Shown: positions 8,653 to 17,590 of the stretch, piece after piece
Position numbering within the stretch: the stretch's first letter is position 1
How the letters are laid out: every line of letters starts with the position of its first letter
Origin: Paenibacillus agilis
GTDB taxonomy: Bacteria > Bacillota > Bacilli > Paenibacillales > Paenibacillaceae
NCBI RefSeq assembly: GCF_007786455.1
Contig: NZ_VNJK01000004.1
Location: 186,001 to 250,000, forward strand
DNA: 64,000 bases
Reading direction: 5' to 3'
Notes under the pieces: generated by a model
Told to the model about the DNA's origin: nothing
Databases searched by the model: none
The model's input: the letters and a program-made list of their open reading frames with translations, nothing else
Translations under genes and position numbers: made by a program

Positions 8653-11022
8653 ATGAAAGAAGGTGATGCTTATCGCAGGCGCTCACCCGAAGTACTTCTT
8701 AAGCTCATTGAAGAGATGCGACGCGGTCGATTATGCATTCTTGTGGCAGTGGCCAGCGGCGCTGGGAAGACGACTCAATTGATTCATGAAGGTGAGCTAA
8801 GAGCGAAAGAAGGCTTGGATGTCGTCTGGGGAACTTCTGTGCCAGAGCAGGACGCCGCTGCGGCATCAATGGAGGCAGTTGCAGCTATACGATGGGCTCG
8901 TGGTCACTTGCAGTTGGAAGATTTGGATGTAGCGCGTTTGTGCGAACGCGCACCTGATATTGTGCTAGTAGACGGCCTAGCCCAGCCGAATCGCCCGGAA
9001 GCAGAACGGCAACGCCGTTTGGACGATGTTCGATTCTTGTTGCAGCACGGTATTAGTGTCATCGCGACGATGAACGCCTATGAAGATGAGCGTGTTAGTG
9101 AACAGGCTCGTAGGATCGCTGGTGTCGATCCAAAATGGACCTTGCCAGCAGAGGTGCTGCAGGCAGCAGATGAGGTCCGCTTGCTGGATGTAACCGCAGA
9201 GACGTTAATAGAGCGTAGGCAGGTTCATGCGCAGCAGGAACGTGTATCGTTCGCCGCGACAAATAAAAAGGCGCATAGTAAACGAGTTTCTGAACGAAGC
9301 CGGCTCAGCATTTTGCGCGAGCTGGCTTTGCGCACGATAGCGAATGATGTGAATGGCTCGTTGGAGCAGCATCGGCACGAGCTTGGTTTAGAGGGGCCAT
9401 CTGGTGTGACGGAACGTATTCTCGTCCTCGCCCAATATGGATGGAACGGTTCTATTCATGTGCGCCGTGGTGAGCAGGTGGCGAAACGATTGAATGGAGA
9501 ATTGTTTATTTTATCGTTTGTCGATCCAAATCTACCCTTAACACAGCTCCAGCTAACCTTTCAACGATCATTGAAGAAGCTGGTACAAAAGATAGGCGCA
9601 TCATGGGAGGAAGTTCCCTTGTCCTCGCGCAGGCGTATAGCAGGATTATTGTCGCAATATGCATGGACGCACAGTATGACTCGAATCGTATTAGGCCATT
9701 CACGCCAGTCGAGGTGGCAGGAATGGATACATGGTTCCCTTGTGAATGGTTTGCTGCGCACAGTGGAGCATACGGACTTGTTCTTTGTGGCAGATCGTTC
9801 GGAACGCGAAGGAGAACGTGTATTTCCTGTGAAGACGGAGCAAAGGCTGCCGGTACAAGCATTTAAGCGTTGGACAGCAGGTGAGCTCGAAGAGCGTGCG
9901 GATGGGCTGAGGCGTGGACATTTTAAAATTATAATTGGTGCAGCGCCTGGTGTTGGCAAGACATACAAAATGTTGCAGGAGGGCAACCGACTGCTGGAGC
10001 AAGGGGTCGACGTCGTTATTGGTCTTCTTGAGACGCATGGGAGACGGGAAACGGCCGCTCAAGTTGGAGCATTGCCATGGATTGAGCGACAGAAGATCAA
10101 ATATCAAGGTCATTTATTAGAAGAAATGAATACAGCGGAAATTTTAGCGAGAAAGCCAGAACTGGTGCTCGTTGATGAATTGGCGCATACGAATGTACCG
10201 GGCAGTGTGCATACTAAGCGATATGAAGATGTCATTCAGCTGCTGGAAGCGGGCATTTCAGTCATGTCGACGGTAAATGTCCAGCATATTGAGAGCTTAA
10301 ATGACGCGGTGGAGCATTTAACAGGGGTGCGTGTTAGGGAAACGGTTCCTGATGGGGTGCTTCGTCTCGCAGATGAGATGGAATTGATCGATGTTACCCC
10401 ATCTACGATTCAAAAACGAATGCAGGATGGGCTCATTTATGCGAAAGATAAGGTTGATCAGGCACTGAGCAACTTTTTTCGCATACCTAACTTGATTGGG
10501 CTTCGTGAGCTTGCCTTGCGTGAAGTGGCAGATGATGTCGATGAGCGATTGGAATCGTGGGAGCGGCGTGCACTGCTGCGTGGGCCTTGGAGACGCAAAG
10601 AGGTTATCTTTGTATGCGTTGAGCCTGACGAGCGTGCGGAACGTCTTGTGCGTCACGGGTTTCGAATTGCGCATCGGCTAAAGGCGGAGTTATATGTTGT
10701 CTGTCTTCCTGTGGCGAATTTGCTTCCATCGCGGGGTGGTAAAAATACTACGAATCAACCATTTCTTAAATGGTCTGAACAAACGGAAGCATTAACAGTA
10801 CGGCTTGGTGGGACATTTTGTGTTCAAGCAAGTGTCCAACGTCGACAATGGGCGCAGGAAGCGGTTCGCCTTGCTGATGAACATAAAGCCTCTCAAATGA
10901 TAGTAGGTGTCCCTGCGCGACGGATGCGTAAATCACATATGGGACGTATGCGAATGTTAATGCGAATTGCTCGTCATATGGATGTATTAGTGGTTACTGA
11001 TAATGAAAGGGAAAGGGTATAA
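8653..11022 (+). CDS. tandem-duplicated KdpD sensor domain + USP domain protein, no histidine kinase
   Basis: 789 residues from the ATG at 8653 (GGGAGG six bases before). Two copies of the same module are seen. Copy 1: KdpD N-terminal domain with Walker A GAGKT (~36-40), a changed Walker B region DGLAQPN (~107), then a USP-like domain (~255-375). Copy 2: canonical GAAPGVGKT (~429-437) and VDELAHTN (~507), then a second USP-like domain (~620-775). No membrane four-helix part, GAF or histidine kinase domain follows, and no kdpE lies nearby. Short KdpD proteins without a kinase are known, and in Staphylococcus aureus the KdpD USP domain binds c-di-AMP. A double module is unusual. Likely a potassium or c-di-AMP sensor acting on Kdp (inference). 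Confidence 0.9.
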   Translation: MKEGDAYRRRSPEVLLKLIEEMRRGRLCILVAVASGAGKTTQLIHEGELRAKEGLDVVWGTSVPEQDAAAASMEAVAAIRWARGHLQLEDLDVARLCERAPDIVLVDGLAQPNRPEAERQRRLDDVRFLLQHGISVIATMNAYEDERVSEQARRIAGVDPKWTLPAEVLQAADEVRLLDVTAETLIERRQVHAQQERVSFAATNKKAHSKRVSERSRLSILRELALRTIANDVNGSLEQHRHELGLEGPSGVTERILVLAQYGWNGSIHVRRGEQVAKRLNGELFILSFVDPNLPLTQLQLTFQRSLKKLVQKIGASWEEVPLSSRRRIAGLLSQYAWTHSMTRIVLGHSRQSRWQEWIHGSLVNGLLRTVEHTDLFFVADRSEREGERVFPVKTEQRLPVQAFKRWTAGELEERADGLRRGHFKIIIGAAPGVGKTYKMLQEGNRLLEQGVDVVIGLLETHGRRETAAQVGALPWIERQKIKYQGHLLEEMNTAEILARKPELVLVDELAHTNVPGSVHTKRYEDVIQLLEAGISVMSTVNVQHIESLNDAVEHLTGVRVRETVPDGVLRLADEMELIDVTPSTIQKRMQDGLIYAKDKVDQALSNFFRIPNLIGLRELALREVADDVDERLESWERRALLRGPWRRKEVIFVCVEPDERAERLVRHGFRIAHRLKAELYVVCLPVANLLPSRGGKNTTNQPFLKWSEQTEALTVRLGGTFCVQASVQRRQWAQEAVRLADEHKASQMIVGVPARRMRKSHMGRMRMLMRIARHMDVLVVTDNERERV

Positions 11023-11095
11023 GAAATAGAGCCAATAGAGAAAAAAGAAGGTGGAACCTATTTTTTTATGCTGTCACATACGTGCAAGAGAGGGG

Positions 11096-11126
11096 AAACG
11101 GCTGATTTCAATCGGCCGTTTTTACT
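11096..11126 (+). terminator. terminator of the kdp operon
   Basis: AAACGGC-TGAT pairs with ATCG-GCCGTTT around a short loop and runs into T-rich sequence. It lies 75 bp after the kdpD-like stop. The remaining bases to 11272 hold no gene. Confidence 0.75.
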
Positions 11127-11272
11127 GTTTTTTTAGGCTGACGCAAGTAAATTGTACACTTGGATAAGGTTCAAATGTCGTGCCGATATGTGACCTATAC
11201 TAATATATTGAAGTACATTGGTGAAGAGAGGGGGGACTGACCCTGTGACCTATGGGTTGACAGGTAACTGCT

Positions 11273-12814
11273 ATGAGATCACGTATCGTGTGCTTCTCTC
11301 ATCTATGTAATCAAACGTATATTACAGGTGCAGAGAAATTGATCCTCTTTCTCATGCGTGAGCTTCGTTCCAACTTCGACTTCGAATGCATTCTGATCGT
11401 GCCTCAGGAAGGGATATTGTCACAAGAGGCGGCAGATGCAGGCATCCCTTATTATGTTCAACCTTGCCGATTGTTCTACTCCATGATGGAGCCTCATGCT
11501 GCCTTGCATGATGAATTGGAGCAAATACGCACACATTCGGAGTGGGACGCGGTCGTCGACTTACTTCGGCGTCTAGAGCCTGATTATGTACTGATAAACA
11601 CATGTGTGCATGCCATCCCTGCAGTAGCAGCTCGATCGTTGAACATTCCTGTCATTTGGCAGATTACGGAGAAGATTCCGGACAATGCGTATACGTCCCA
11701 TGCAGCAGCAATCGTGCATCAATATGCAGAGGCGGTTATTGGTATATCTCAATCCGCATTGGCCTTTTTGACACGCTATCCTCAAGCATTCCCCTCCTCA
11801 CCGCCCCCTGTTCTTTTTACACTTCCACCTTCATGGGACGACAATGCATTGGAGCCTAGCTTATGGACTCAATCAAGAGCGAAGAAGCGCTCTGAGCTAG
11901 GCATCCCTCCCGATACGTGCTTAGTCGGGTACGTAGCTGCAACGATAACTTCCCAAAAAGGACTGGAACATTTCGTGTGGATGGCGATGCAGCTAGCAGA
12001 AAGAAATACGTCAACCCGCTTCATCGTTATCGGATGCCCCGCTCATCAAGATTATTTCGAGCGATGTCAGCAGCTTGTGCAGCGCTCTTCGTTAAAGGAC
12101 AAATTCTATTTTGTTGGTTTCGAGAACAAGATTCAGCATGTATATCCAGCCATTGATATTGTCGTGACGCCAAGTCTCTTTCCAGAAGGATTTGGTATGA
12201 CAGCATTTGAGGGACTCATCTTCGGGAAGCCTGTCGTTGTGTATCGCTCAGGAGGCTTGGAAGAAATACATCAATTTACGGGGAATGAGCGCTATATTGC
12301 CGATGTAGGTAACTGGCGTGAATTGTCCAGCATTGTCAACGGATTGATTAGTAGTCAAGAACAACGGACAGCAGCAGGTATTCATAACTATAACGCAGTT
12401 AGACAAGTGTATGGTATCGAGCATTATCGAAGTTTGCTGGCTGCATTTTGGAACCTATTTCGAGAACAGAAGCGAAGAAATATTGCTGTACAGACAGATT
12501 CAACTGACAGTCAACATGAGCTTGCTATTGATCCTAATGTTTTTAATGTTCTTAATGTTCTTAATGTTCCTAGTGAAGTAATCAGGCCTGCGCGTTCCCG
12601 TCCCCAGAAGCCTAGCCACAAGCGTCGAAGATCTCGAAGAGGTCGGCGTCCCCCAAAAGCGTCGCGCAAATCACAATCTACTCGAATTCGTAGCAAAGCG
12701 TTTAGAGCATTTAGACAGCATAAGCCACTACCATCCGTCCAGCGGAAACGAAAAAAGAGAAGAAAGAACGTCAGGCGAATGCGCAAGGTGCTGCGGACTG
12801 CGAGCAGGAGGTGA
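11273..12814 (+). CDS. GT4-family glycosyltransferase with a highly basic C-terminal tail
   Basis: 513 residues. An in-frame stop (TGA at 11258) just upstream fixes the start at or after 11273. The first ~400 residues form a GT-B fold: an N-terminal half with YVLINTCVHAIPAVAARSLNIPVIW, and a C-terminal half with VGYVAATITSQKGLEHFVWM and the donor-site motif PSLFPEGFGMTAFEGLIFGKPVVVYRSGGLEEI. After residue ~425 comes NVFNVLNVLNVP, then ~74 residues of which nearly half are Arg or Lys. That tail is not part of GT4 and may bind acidic polymer or the spore surface. First gene of a packed glycan operon; it overlaps the ribosome-binding region of the next gene. Confidence 0.85.
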   Translation: MRSRIVCFSHLCNQTYITGAEKLILFLMRELRSNFDFECILIVPQEGILSQEAADAGIPYYVQPCRLFYSMMEPHAALHDELEQIRTHSEWDAVVDLLRRLEPDYVLINTCVHAIPAVAARSLNIPVIWQITEKIPDNAYTSHAAAIVHQYAEAVIGISQSALAFLTRYPQAFPSSPPPVLFTLPPSWDDNALEPSLWTQSRAKKRSELGIPPDTCLVGYVAATITSQKGLEHFVWMAMQLAERNTSTRFIVIGCPAHQDYFERCQQLVQRSSLKDKFYFVGFENKIQHVYPAIDIVVTPSLFPEGFGMTAFEGLIFGKPVVVYRSGGLEEIHQFTGNERYIADVGNWRELSSIVNGLISSQEQRTAAGIHNYNAVRQVYGIEHYRSLLAAFWNLFREQKRRNIAVQTDSTDSQHELAIDPNVFNVLNVLNVPSEVIRPARSRPQKPSHKRRRSRRGRRPPKASRKSQSTRIRSKAFRAFRQHKPLPSVQRKRKKRRKNVRRMRKVLRTASRR

Positions 12815-12825
12815 ATGAGGAAGCG

Positions 12826-13917
12826 ATGCGTGTTATGACCATTTTAGGTACAAGACCAGAAATTATTCGACTTAGTCTTATTATGAAGCAGCTTGATCAG
12901 CTGTCGGAGAAGCATATTATCGTGCACACTGGTCAAAATTTTACCCACACATTAAGTGATATCTTTTTTGAAGAAATGGGACTGCGCTCTCCCGACTATA
13001 AATTGTTCGATCAACAGCAGAGTGTAGGTGAGCAGTTATCGATTATGTTTCGTGAGATTGAAAAAATATGTCTTCAGGAGCGGCCAGATCGCGTGCTTCT
13101 GCTCGGCGATACGAACAGTGCATTGAGTGCGATAGTCGTGGAACGGTTGGGAATCCCGGTTGTGCATATGGAGGCTGGCAATCGCTGCTTCGATTTGCGA
13201 GTACCTGAAGAAAAAAACAGGCGCATTATCGATACGGTTTCAAGCATTAATATGCCGTACACCGAACAGAGCAAGAAGCATCTTATCCAGGAAGGCATTC
13301 CAAGTCAACGAATCATACTCACAGGCAACCCGATCTATGAGGTATTGAATCATTATAAGCCGCAGATTGAAGCAAGTACGATTTTGAAGAAGCTGAACTT
13401 GCGGCGTGGAGATTATTTTATTGTGACAACCCATCGGGCTGAAAATGTAGATTGCGCTGAGCATTTGGAGCAGATTATGCAAAGTTTGAATGAGGCGGCT
13501 GAACGGTACGGCAAGCGAATCATTTGCAGCGTACATCCTCGTACGAGAGCTAGGATGGAGAATGCCCCACAGTTGTCGCTGAACCCGTTGGTAGAATGCT
13601 ATGAACCATTTGGATTTTTTGATTTCGTGAAGCTGGAGCAGAATGCAGCTTGTGCAATTACAGATAGCGGCACGGTCCAAGAGGAATGCTGTATTTTTCA
13701 CGTTCCTACTGTGACGATACGCAATACGACAGAACGTCCTGAGACAGTTGATTGTGGGAGCAACGTAGTGAGCGGACTAAAGACGAAGCAAATTGTAGAA
13801 TCCATTGGCGTTATGACTTCACTTCCGACGAGTTGGGAATGTCCAAAGGGGTACTTAGAGCCCCATGTTTCACATACTGTGGTGAAATTTTTGCTTGGAG
13901 GGAAAATGGATGTTTAA
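12826..13917 (+). CDS. UDP-N-acetyl sugar 2-epimerase, FnlC/CapG/WecB family
   Basis: About 363 residues from the ATG at 12826; a GTG at 12811 lies inside the AGGAGG site and is less likely. Family signs are MTILGTRPEIIRLS at the start, LLGDTNSALSA, VHMEAGNRCFDLRVPEEKNRRIID, ITDSGTVQEE and RNTTERPE. The LRVPEEKNRRIIDT stretch and the two reductase/dehydratase genes right after it fit FnlC/CapG, the last enzyme of UDP-L-FucNAc synthesis, better than plain WecB (UDP-GlcNAc 2-epimerase). It overlaps the next gene by 8 bp. Confidence 0.85.
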   Translation: MRVMTILGTRPEIIRLSLIMKQLDQLSEKHIIVHTGQNFTHTLSDIFFEEMGLRSPDYKLFDQQQSVGEQLSIMFREIEKICLQERPDRVLLLGDTNSALSAIVVERLGIPVVHMEAGNRCFDLRVPEEKNRRIIDTVSSINMPYTEQSKKHLIQEGIPSQRIILTGNPIYEVLNHYKPQIEASTILKKLNLRRGDYFIVTTHRAENVDCAEHLEQIMQSLNEAAERYGKRIICSVHPRTRARMENAPQLSLNPLVECYEPFGFFDFVKLEQNAACAITDSGTVQEECCIFHVPTVTIRNTTERPETVDCGSNVVSGLKTKQIVESIGVMTSLPTSWECPKGYLEPHVSHTVVKFLLGGKMDV

Positions 13918-14893
13918 GAATAAGCGCATCCTTGTGACCGGTGGTACGGGATCGTGGGGATATGAACTGATTCGTCAATTGCTGCCTCAGCATCCGAAGG
14001 AAATTATCGTGTTCTCACGCAACGAATCAAGTCAGGTTGCGATGAGTCGAGAATTTGAGAATAGCAGCTTAAGCTTCTGTATTGGAGATATTCGGGATCT
14101 TCAAGCGCTTCGAACGGCAAGTAAAGATGTGGACTATGTGTTCCATCTTGCTGCGCTTAAGCATGTTCCTGTATGTGAAGAACAGCCGTATGAGGCATTA
14201 AAAACGAATGTCGTTGGAACCCAGAACGTAATCGAAGCAGCCATCGAGAACCGAGTTGAAAAAGTAATCTACATCTCGACGGATAAAGCGGCGAACCCTT
14301 CGAATTTTTATGGAATGACGAAAGCTATCGGAGAAAAGCTTATCGTGTATGCGAATTTGCTTCCTTCTAGCACACAATTCGTCTGTGTACGCGGCGGCAA
14401 TGTGCTTGGCACAAATGGCTCGGTTGTGCATTTATTCAAGGACCAAATCCACAGCAAACGTCAAGTTGGCATTACCGATATGAAAATGACTCGATTTTTC
14501 TTAACGCTTCAAGATGCGATAACACTGCTGTTTAAGGCATCGGAAGAAAGCCACGGCGGTGAAATATTTGTTATAACGATGCCAACTTGCCGAATTGTTG
14601 ATCTTGCAGAGGTGCTAATTGAAGCCTCAAATGTCGATGGGGTTTCCATTATTGAGAAAGGGATACGACCAGGCGAGAAAATTCATGAAATATTGATGAG
14701 TGATTATGAAAGCTTGACGACGGTTGTATACGATGAGCAATATCTTGTTATTTTACCAACGCTGGATATTCCAGGGCTGAAAGAGAAATATGCACTGTAC
14801 CCACCCGTTGAATTTAATAGCTTCAGCTCTGAACAAAACGTAATAAGCAAGGAAGAAATCCATCAGATGCTGCAACGAGGGGGCTTCCTTTAA
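13910..14893 (+). CDS. CapE/FnlA-like UDP-GlcNAc 4,6-dehydratase / 5-epimerase
   Basis: 327 residues from ATG 13910, preceded by GGAGGG. Extended SDR with NAD motif TGGTGSWGYEL, then DIRD, HLAALKHVPVCEEQPYEALKTNVVGTQNV, and the active-site region ISTDKAANPSNFYGMTK. CapE/FnlA enzymes turn UDP-GlcNAc into a 4-keto-6-deoxy sugar, the first step to UDP-L-FucNAc. The Y-G-M-T-K arrangement has Tyr and Lys spaced as in catalytic YxxxK. Its place between the FnlC- and RmlD/CapF-like genes supports this assignment. Confidence 0.87.
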   Translation: MFKNKRILVTGGTGSWGYELIRQLLPQHPKEIIVFSRNESSQVAMSREFENSSLSFCIGDIRDLQALRTASKDVDYVFHLAALKHVPVCEEQPYEALKTNVVGTQNVIEAAIENRVEKVIYISTDKAANPSNFYGMTKAIGEKLIVYANLLPSSTQFVCVRGGNVLGTNGSVVHLFKDQIHSKRQVGITDMKMTRFFLTLQDAITLLFKASEESHGGEIFVITMPTCRIVDLAEVLIEASNVDGVSIIEKGIRPGEKIHEILMSDYESLTTVVYDEQYLVILPTLDIPGLKEKYALYPPVEFNSFSSEQNVISKEEIHQMLQRGGFL

Positions 14894-15723
14894 TGAAGCT
14901 ACTTATTATAGGCGGTAATGGGATGGCGGGCCATATTTTGGTCCGTTATTTCCGTCAGAAGCCTGGTTATCATGTGTTTTACACGTCACGAGACATCGAA
15001 GATGAAGAGTCGTTATGGCTTGATATCACAGACGGATCGAATCTCGATACGCTAATTGAAACGGTGCGTCCTCATGTCATTATTAATGCTGCAGGCATCC
15101 TGAATGAAGAGGCAGAGCGTGCTCCGCTTGAAGCCTATCAAGTAAATGCATGGTTGCCGCACCAGCTGCGACGGAAAGCAGATCATATTGGCGCTAAAGT
15201 TATACACATAAGTACAGATTGCGTATTTTCAGGCAAGAGCGGCAAGTATATAGAAAATGACAAGCCAGATGGGACATCCGTGTATTCGGTGACAAAATCT
15301 CTCGGTGAATTAAAACAATTTAATCCTCATTTAACGATCCGCACATCTATCGTTGGACCTGAAATCCGCCCCCATGGAATTGGACTGCTGCAATGGTTTT
15401 TGAAGCAAGAAGGGGAAGTGAAAGGTTATAAAAGAGTGTATTGGAACGGCGTAACAACATTAGAACTAGCGAAAGCGATTGACTATTATTTGCGCCGTCC
15501 TATTTACGGACTGATTCATCTTTCTTATCCAATTCCTATTAGCAAGTATGAGCTGCTTAATCTGTTCCAGCGGGCATTTGGCAAGCAGGATGTAAATATT
15601 GTGCCAGATGCGAAATATGAAAGTGATAAATCACTCGTAAATACACGCGAGGATGCTGATTATAGAGTCAAACCGTATCCGGCCATGTTGGAAGAATTAG
15701 CGAATTGGATGAAGCGCAAATGA
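14893..15723 (+). CDS. RmlD/CapF-like NAD(P)-dependent sugar reductase
   Basis: 276 residues; the ATG shares a base with the preceding stop codon, showing translational coupling. Reductive SDR of the RmlD type: GGNGMAGHIL at the N-terminus, VIINAAGILNEEAERAPLEAYQVNAWLPHQL, then ISTDCVFSGKSGKY and YSVTKSLGE (YxxxK). In the FnlABC/CapEFG route the second enzyme reduces the 4-keto sugar. This protein lacks the C-terminal cupin found in Staphylococcus CapF. An alternative is a dTDP-sugar reductase of RmlD type. Confidence 0.82.
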   Translation: MKLLIIGGNGMAGHILVRYFRQKPGYHVFYTSRDIEDEESLWLDITDGSNLDTLIETVRPHVIINAAGILNEEAERAPLEAYQVNAWLPHQLRRKADHIGAKVIHISTDCVFSGKSGKYIENDKPDGTSVYSVTKSLGELKQFNPHLTIRTSIVGPEIRPHGIGLLQWFLKQEGEVKGYKRVYWNGVTTLELAKAIDYYLRRPIYGLIHLSYPIPISKYELLNLFQRAFGKQDVNIVPDAKYESDKSLVNTREDADYRVKPYPAMLEELANWMKRK

Positions 15724-16670
15724 AGGACGCTTCGATTGTAGTGACAGGAGCGTCTGGGTTTACAGGTTTGCACGCATGCCAGACACTTGCTGCGCTAGGG
15801 ATGAAAGTAACGGCTTTCGTAAGGCGCAGGGCTTCATTTGATCAAGCGCTAGCGATAAATCAAATCGAAGTAGATTTGTTGAAGCCGAAGGCACTTCATC
15901 ATTTTATGCAGCAAGTATCACCGCAATATGTGCTGCATTTGGCAGGGATGAATGCGGTGCAGCAATCTTGGCGGGCACCTGCTGATGCGATGCACATTAA
16001 TATGCTTGGAACTGTGCATGTGCTGGAGGCGGTGCGGGAGCTGCCAGACACACGAGTGCTTGTTATTACTTCAAAGCTGAAATCTGCGCCGACTGCTTCT
16101 AGCTCTAACCTGCACCCCTATGCCATCAGCAAATGGTTCCAAGAACAGGCTGCGCTAGCATGGTCTCAACTGTATCAGATGAACATTATGATGGCTGAAC
16201 CGTCCAATCTGATTGGGCCTGGACCATCGACAGGCATTTGTGCTCTGCTAGGTAATTATACGGCACGATGTGAGCATGGGGAACATGATCAGCCGTTCAC
16301 CTTTAGCTCGCGGGCGGATTGGAGAGATTACTTAGACGTAAGAGATGCAGTGGCAGCATACGCACATATTTTGCAGCGTGGTGCAAGGGGGCGCAGCTAT
16401 CAGGTAGAGAGCGGACAAGTGAGATCACTTCAGGAAGTATCGGAAGCATTTCAAAAGATGGCGACAACGAGCATTCCTTACCAATGGAAAGATACAACAC
16501 CGCTAGCTGAACCATTATCTGCATCAAAGGATGTAGATAGCAGCAGTAAATTAAATAAGGATCAGCAGGAAGTGCTGCCCTTGCCTGAAAGCTGGGGCTG
16601 GAAACCCAAATATTCGTTTACAGAATCAGTAGCGGACATTTTGAAATATTATCGCCAACTGAGGAGGTGA
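15720..16670 (+). CDS. extended SDR, GDP-/UDP-sugar epimerase-reductase type
   Basis: 316 residues; ATG overlaps the previous stop as ATGA. NAD motif TGASGFTGLHA, then HLAGMNAVQQSWRAPADAMHINMLGTVHVLEAV and YAISK as the YxxxK catalytic pair. The LIGPGPSTGI region looks like GDP-6-deoxy-mannose reductases, but the substrate cannot be read from the sequence. It belongs to the same operon as the FucNAc-type genes and could supply a second unusual sugar. Confidence 0.78.
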   Translation: MKDASIVVTGASGFTGLHACQTLAALGMKVTAFVRRRASFDQALAINQIEVDLLKPKALHHFMQQVSPQYVLHLAGMNAVQQSWRAPADAMHINMLGTVHVLEAVRELPDTRVLVITSKLKSAPTASSSNLHPYAISKWFQEQAALAWSQLYQMNIMMAEPSNLIGPGPSTGICALLGNYTARCEHGEHDQPFTFSSRADWRDYLDVRDAVAAYAHILQRGARGRSYQVESGQVRSLQEVSEAFQKMATTSIPYQWKDTTPLAEPLSASKDVDSSSKLNKDQQEVLPLPESWGWKPKYSFTESVADILKYYRQLRR

Positions 16671-16680
16671 CCGCGCAACG

Positions 16681-17400
16681 ATGCAGCCTTTAGTGACGAT
16701 TATTATGCCTTTTTATAATGATCCCTATGTGGATAGAGCCGTAGTAAGTGCATTGAATCAGACCTACTCGAACATTGAAATTATCGTTGTTGATGATGGT
16801 TCATCTCAATTTGCAGATCGAGTGCGTCAATTTGTACCGAGAGTTCATTATTTGGGCAAAGCAAACGGTGGTACCGCATCAGCTTTGAATCATGCCATTA
16901 AATATGCTTCAGGGCAGTATATCGCTTGGTTAAGTTCAGATGATCGCTTCTATCCAGATAAAATACGCCAGCAAGTACAATTTATGCAGGAACGACAGTC
17001 TATCATCAGTTATACGAATTTCGACTATATTGATTCTTTTGACAACGTAACGTCTACGAATGCCGCGCTCTTATTTCAACATGATCTAGACTTCTATCGA
17101 AGCTTCCTGCATTCTAATCCGATTAACGGTTGTACCGTTATGATGCACCGCAGTTTGTTCGAACGCATTGGTGTGTTCAATGAACATTTGCCATATACGC
17201 ATGATTTAGATTTATGGTATCGGACAATGTTGGCGGGGTATAAATTTCATTTTCTGAATGTCTCGCTAACAGCATATCGCCGTCATGAAGCGATGGGAAC
17301 GATTCGCCATCAAGCTGCGATACTGCAAGAAGTGAAAAGGACGAATCAATGTTATCATCCTCATTTAAGGCATTTAATTAACCAAATGTCTAGACGTTGA
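16681..17400 (+). CDS. GT2-family glycosyltransferase
   Basis: 239 residues; GAGGAGGTG upstream. GT-A fold: VTIIMPFYND, SNIEIIVVDDGS, NGGTASALNHAIKYASGQYIAWLSSDDRFYPDK (D-x-D type motif as SDD), then MMHRSLFERIGVFNE and DLDLWYRTMLAGYKF near the catalytic base region. No membrane anchor. Last gene of the operon that starts at 11273. Likely adds one sugar to the glycan built by the operon; donor and acceptor are unknown. Confidence 0.87.
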   Translation: MQPLVTIIMPFYNDPYVDRAVVSALNQTYSNIEIIVVDDGSSQFADRVRQFVPRVHYLGKANGGTASALNHAIKYASGQYIAWLSSDDRFYPDKIRQQVQFMQERQSIISYTNFDYIDSFDNVTSTNAALLFQHDLDFYRSFLHSNPINGCTVMMHRSLFERIGVFNEHLPYTHDLDLWYRTMLAGYKFHFLNVSLTAYRRHEAMGTIRHQAAILQEVKRTNQCYHPHLRHLINQMSRR

Positions 17401-17426
17401 TCGATGCGCAGAGTGAATGTTATAGA

Positions 17427-17498
17427 AAGCAAGCAGACCCTTTGTCATATAAGGAAGATTCATTCCTTAGTGTGCCGAAGGGTTATGCTTGTTTGTAC
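17427..17498 (+). terminator. long hairpin after the glycan operon
   Basis: AAGCAAGC-AGACCCTTT (17427) pairs imperfectly with GAAGGGTTATGCTTGTTT (ending ~17494), with an inner AAGGAA..TTCCTT arm. It lies just after the GT2 stop. Confidence 0.6.
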
Positions 17499-17560
17499 AT
17501 AAAGAGGCATCTGCAAATAGGTAAATCGGCATAAAGTAAAAAAGATAGGAAATAATAGGG

Positions 17561-17590
17561 TTGACATTATAGGGGTGGGGGGTATATGAT
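17561..17590 (+). promoter_or_regulatory. sigma-A-type copA promoter with G-rich CsoR-like half-site
   Basis: TTGACA at 17561 and TATGAT at 17585 are 18 bp apart. The spacer is very G-rich and contains GGGGTATA, matching one half of CsoR copper-repressor operators; the other half is not palindromic here. A location inside the promoter of a copper ATPase supports copper control, but the operator call is tentative. Confidence 0.55.

Noticed and set aside
12536-12572. tandem AATGTTCTT repeats as a phase-variable tract
   Set aside because: The unit is 9 bp, so copy changes keep the frame; it would vary protein length only and not switch the gene off.
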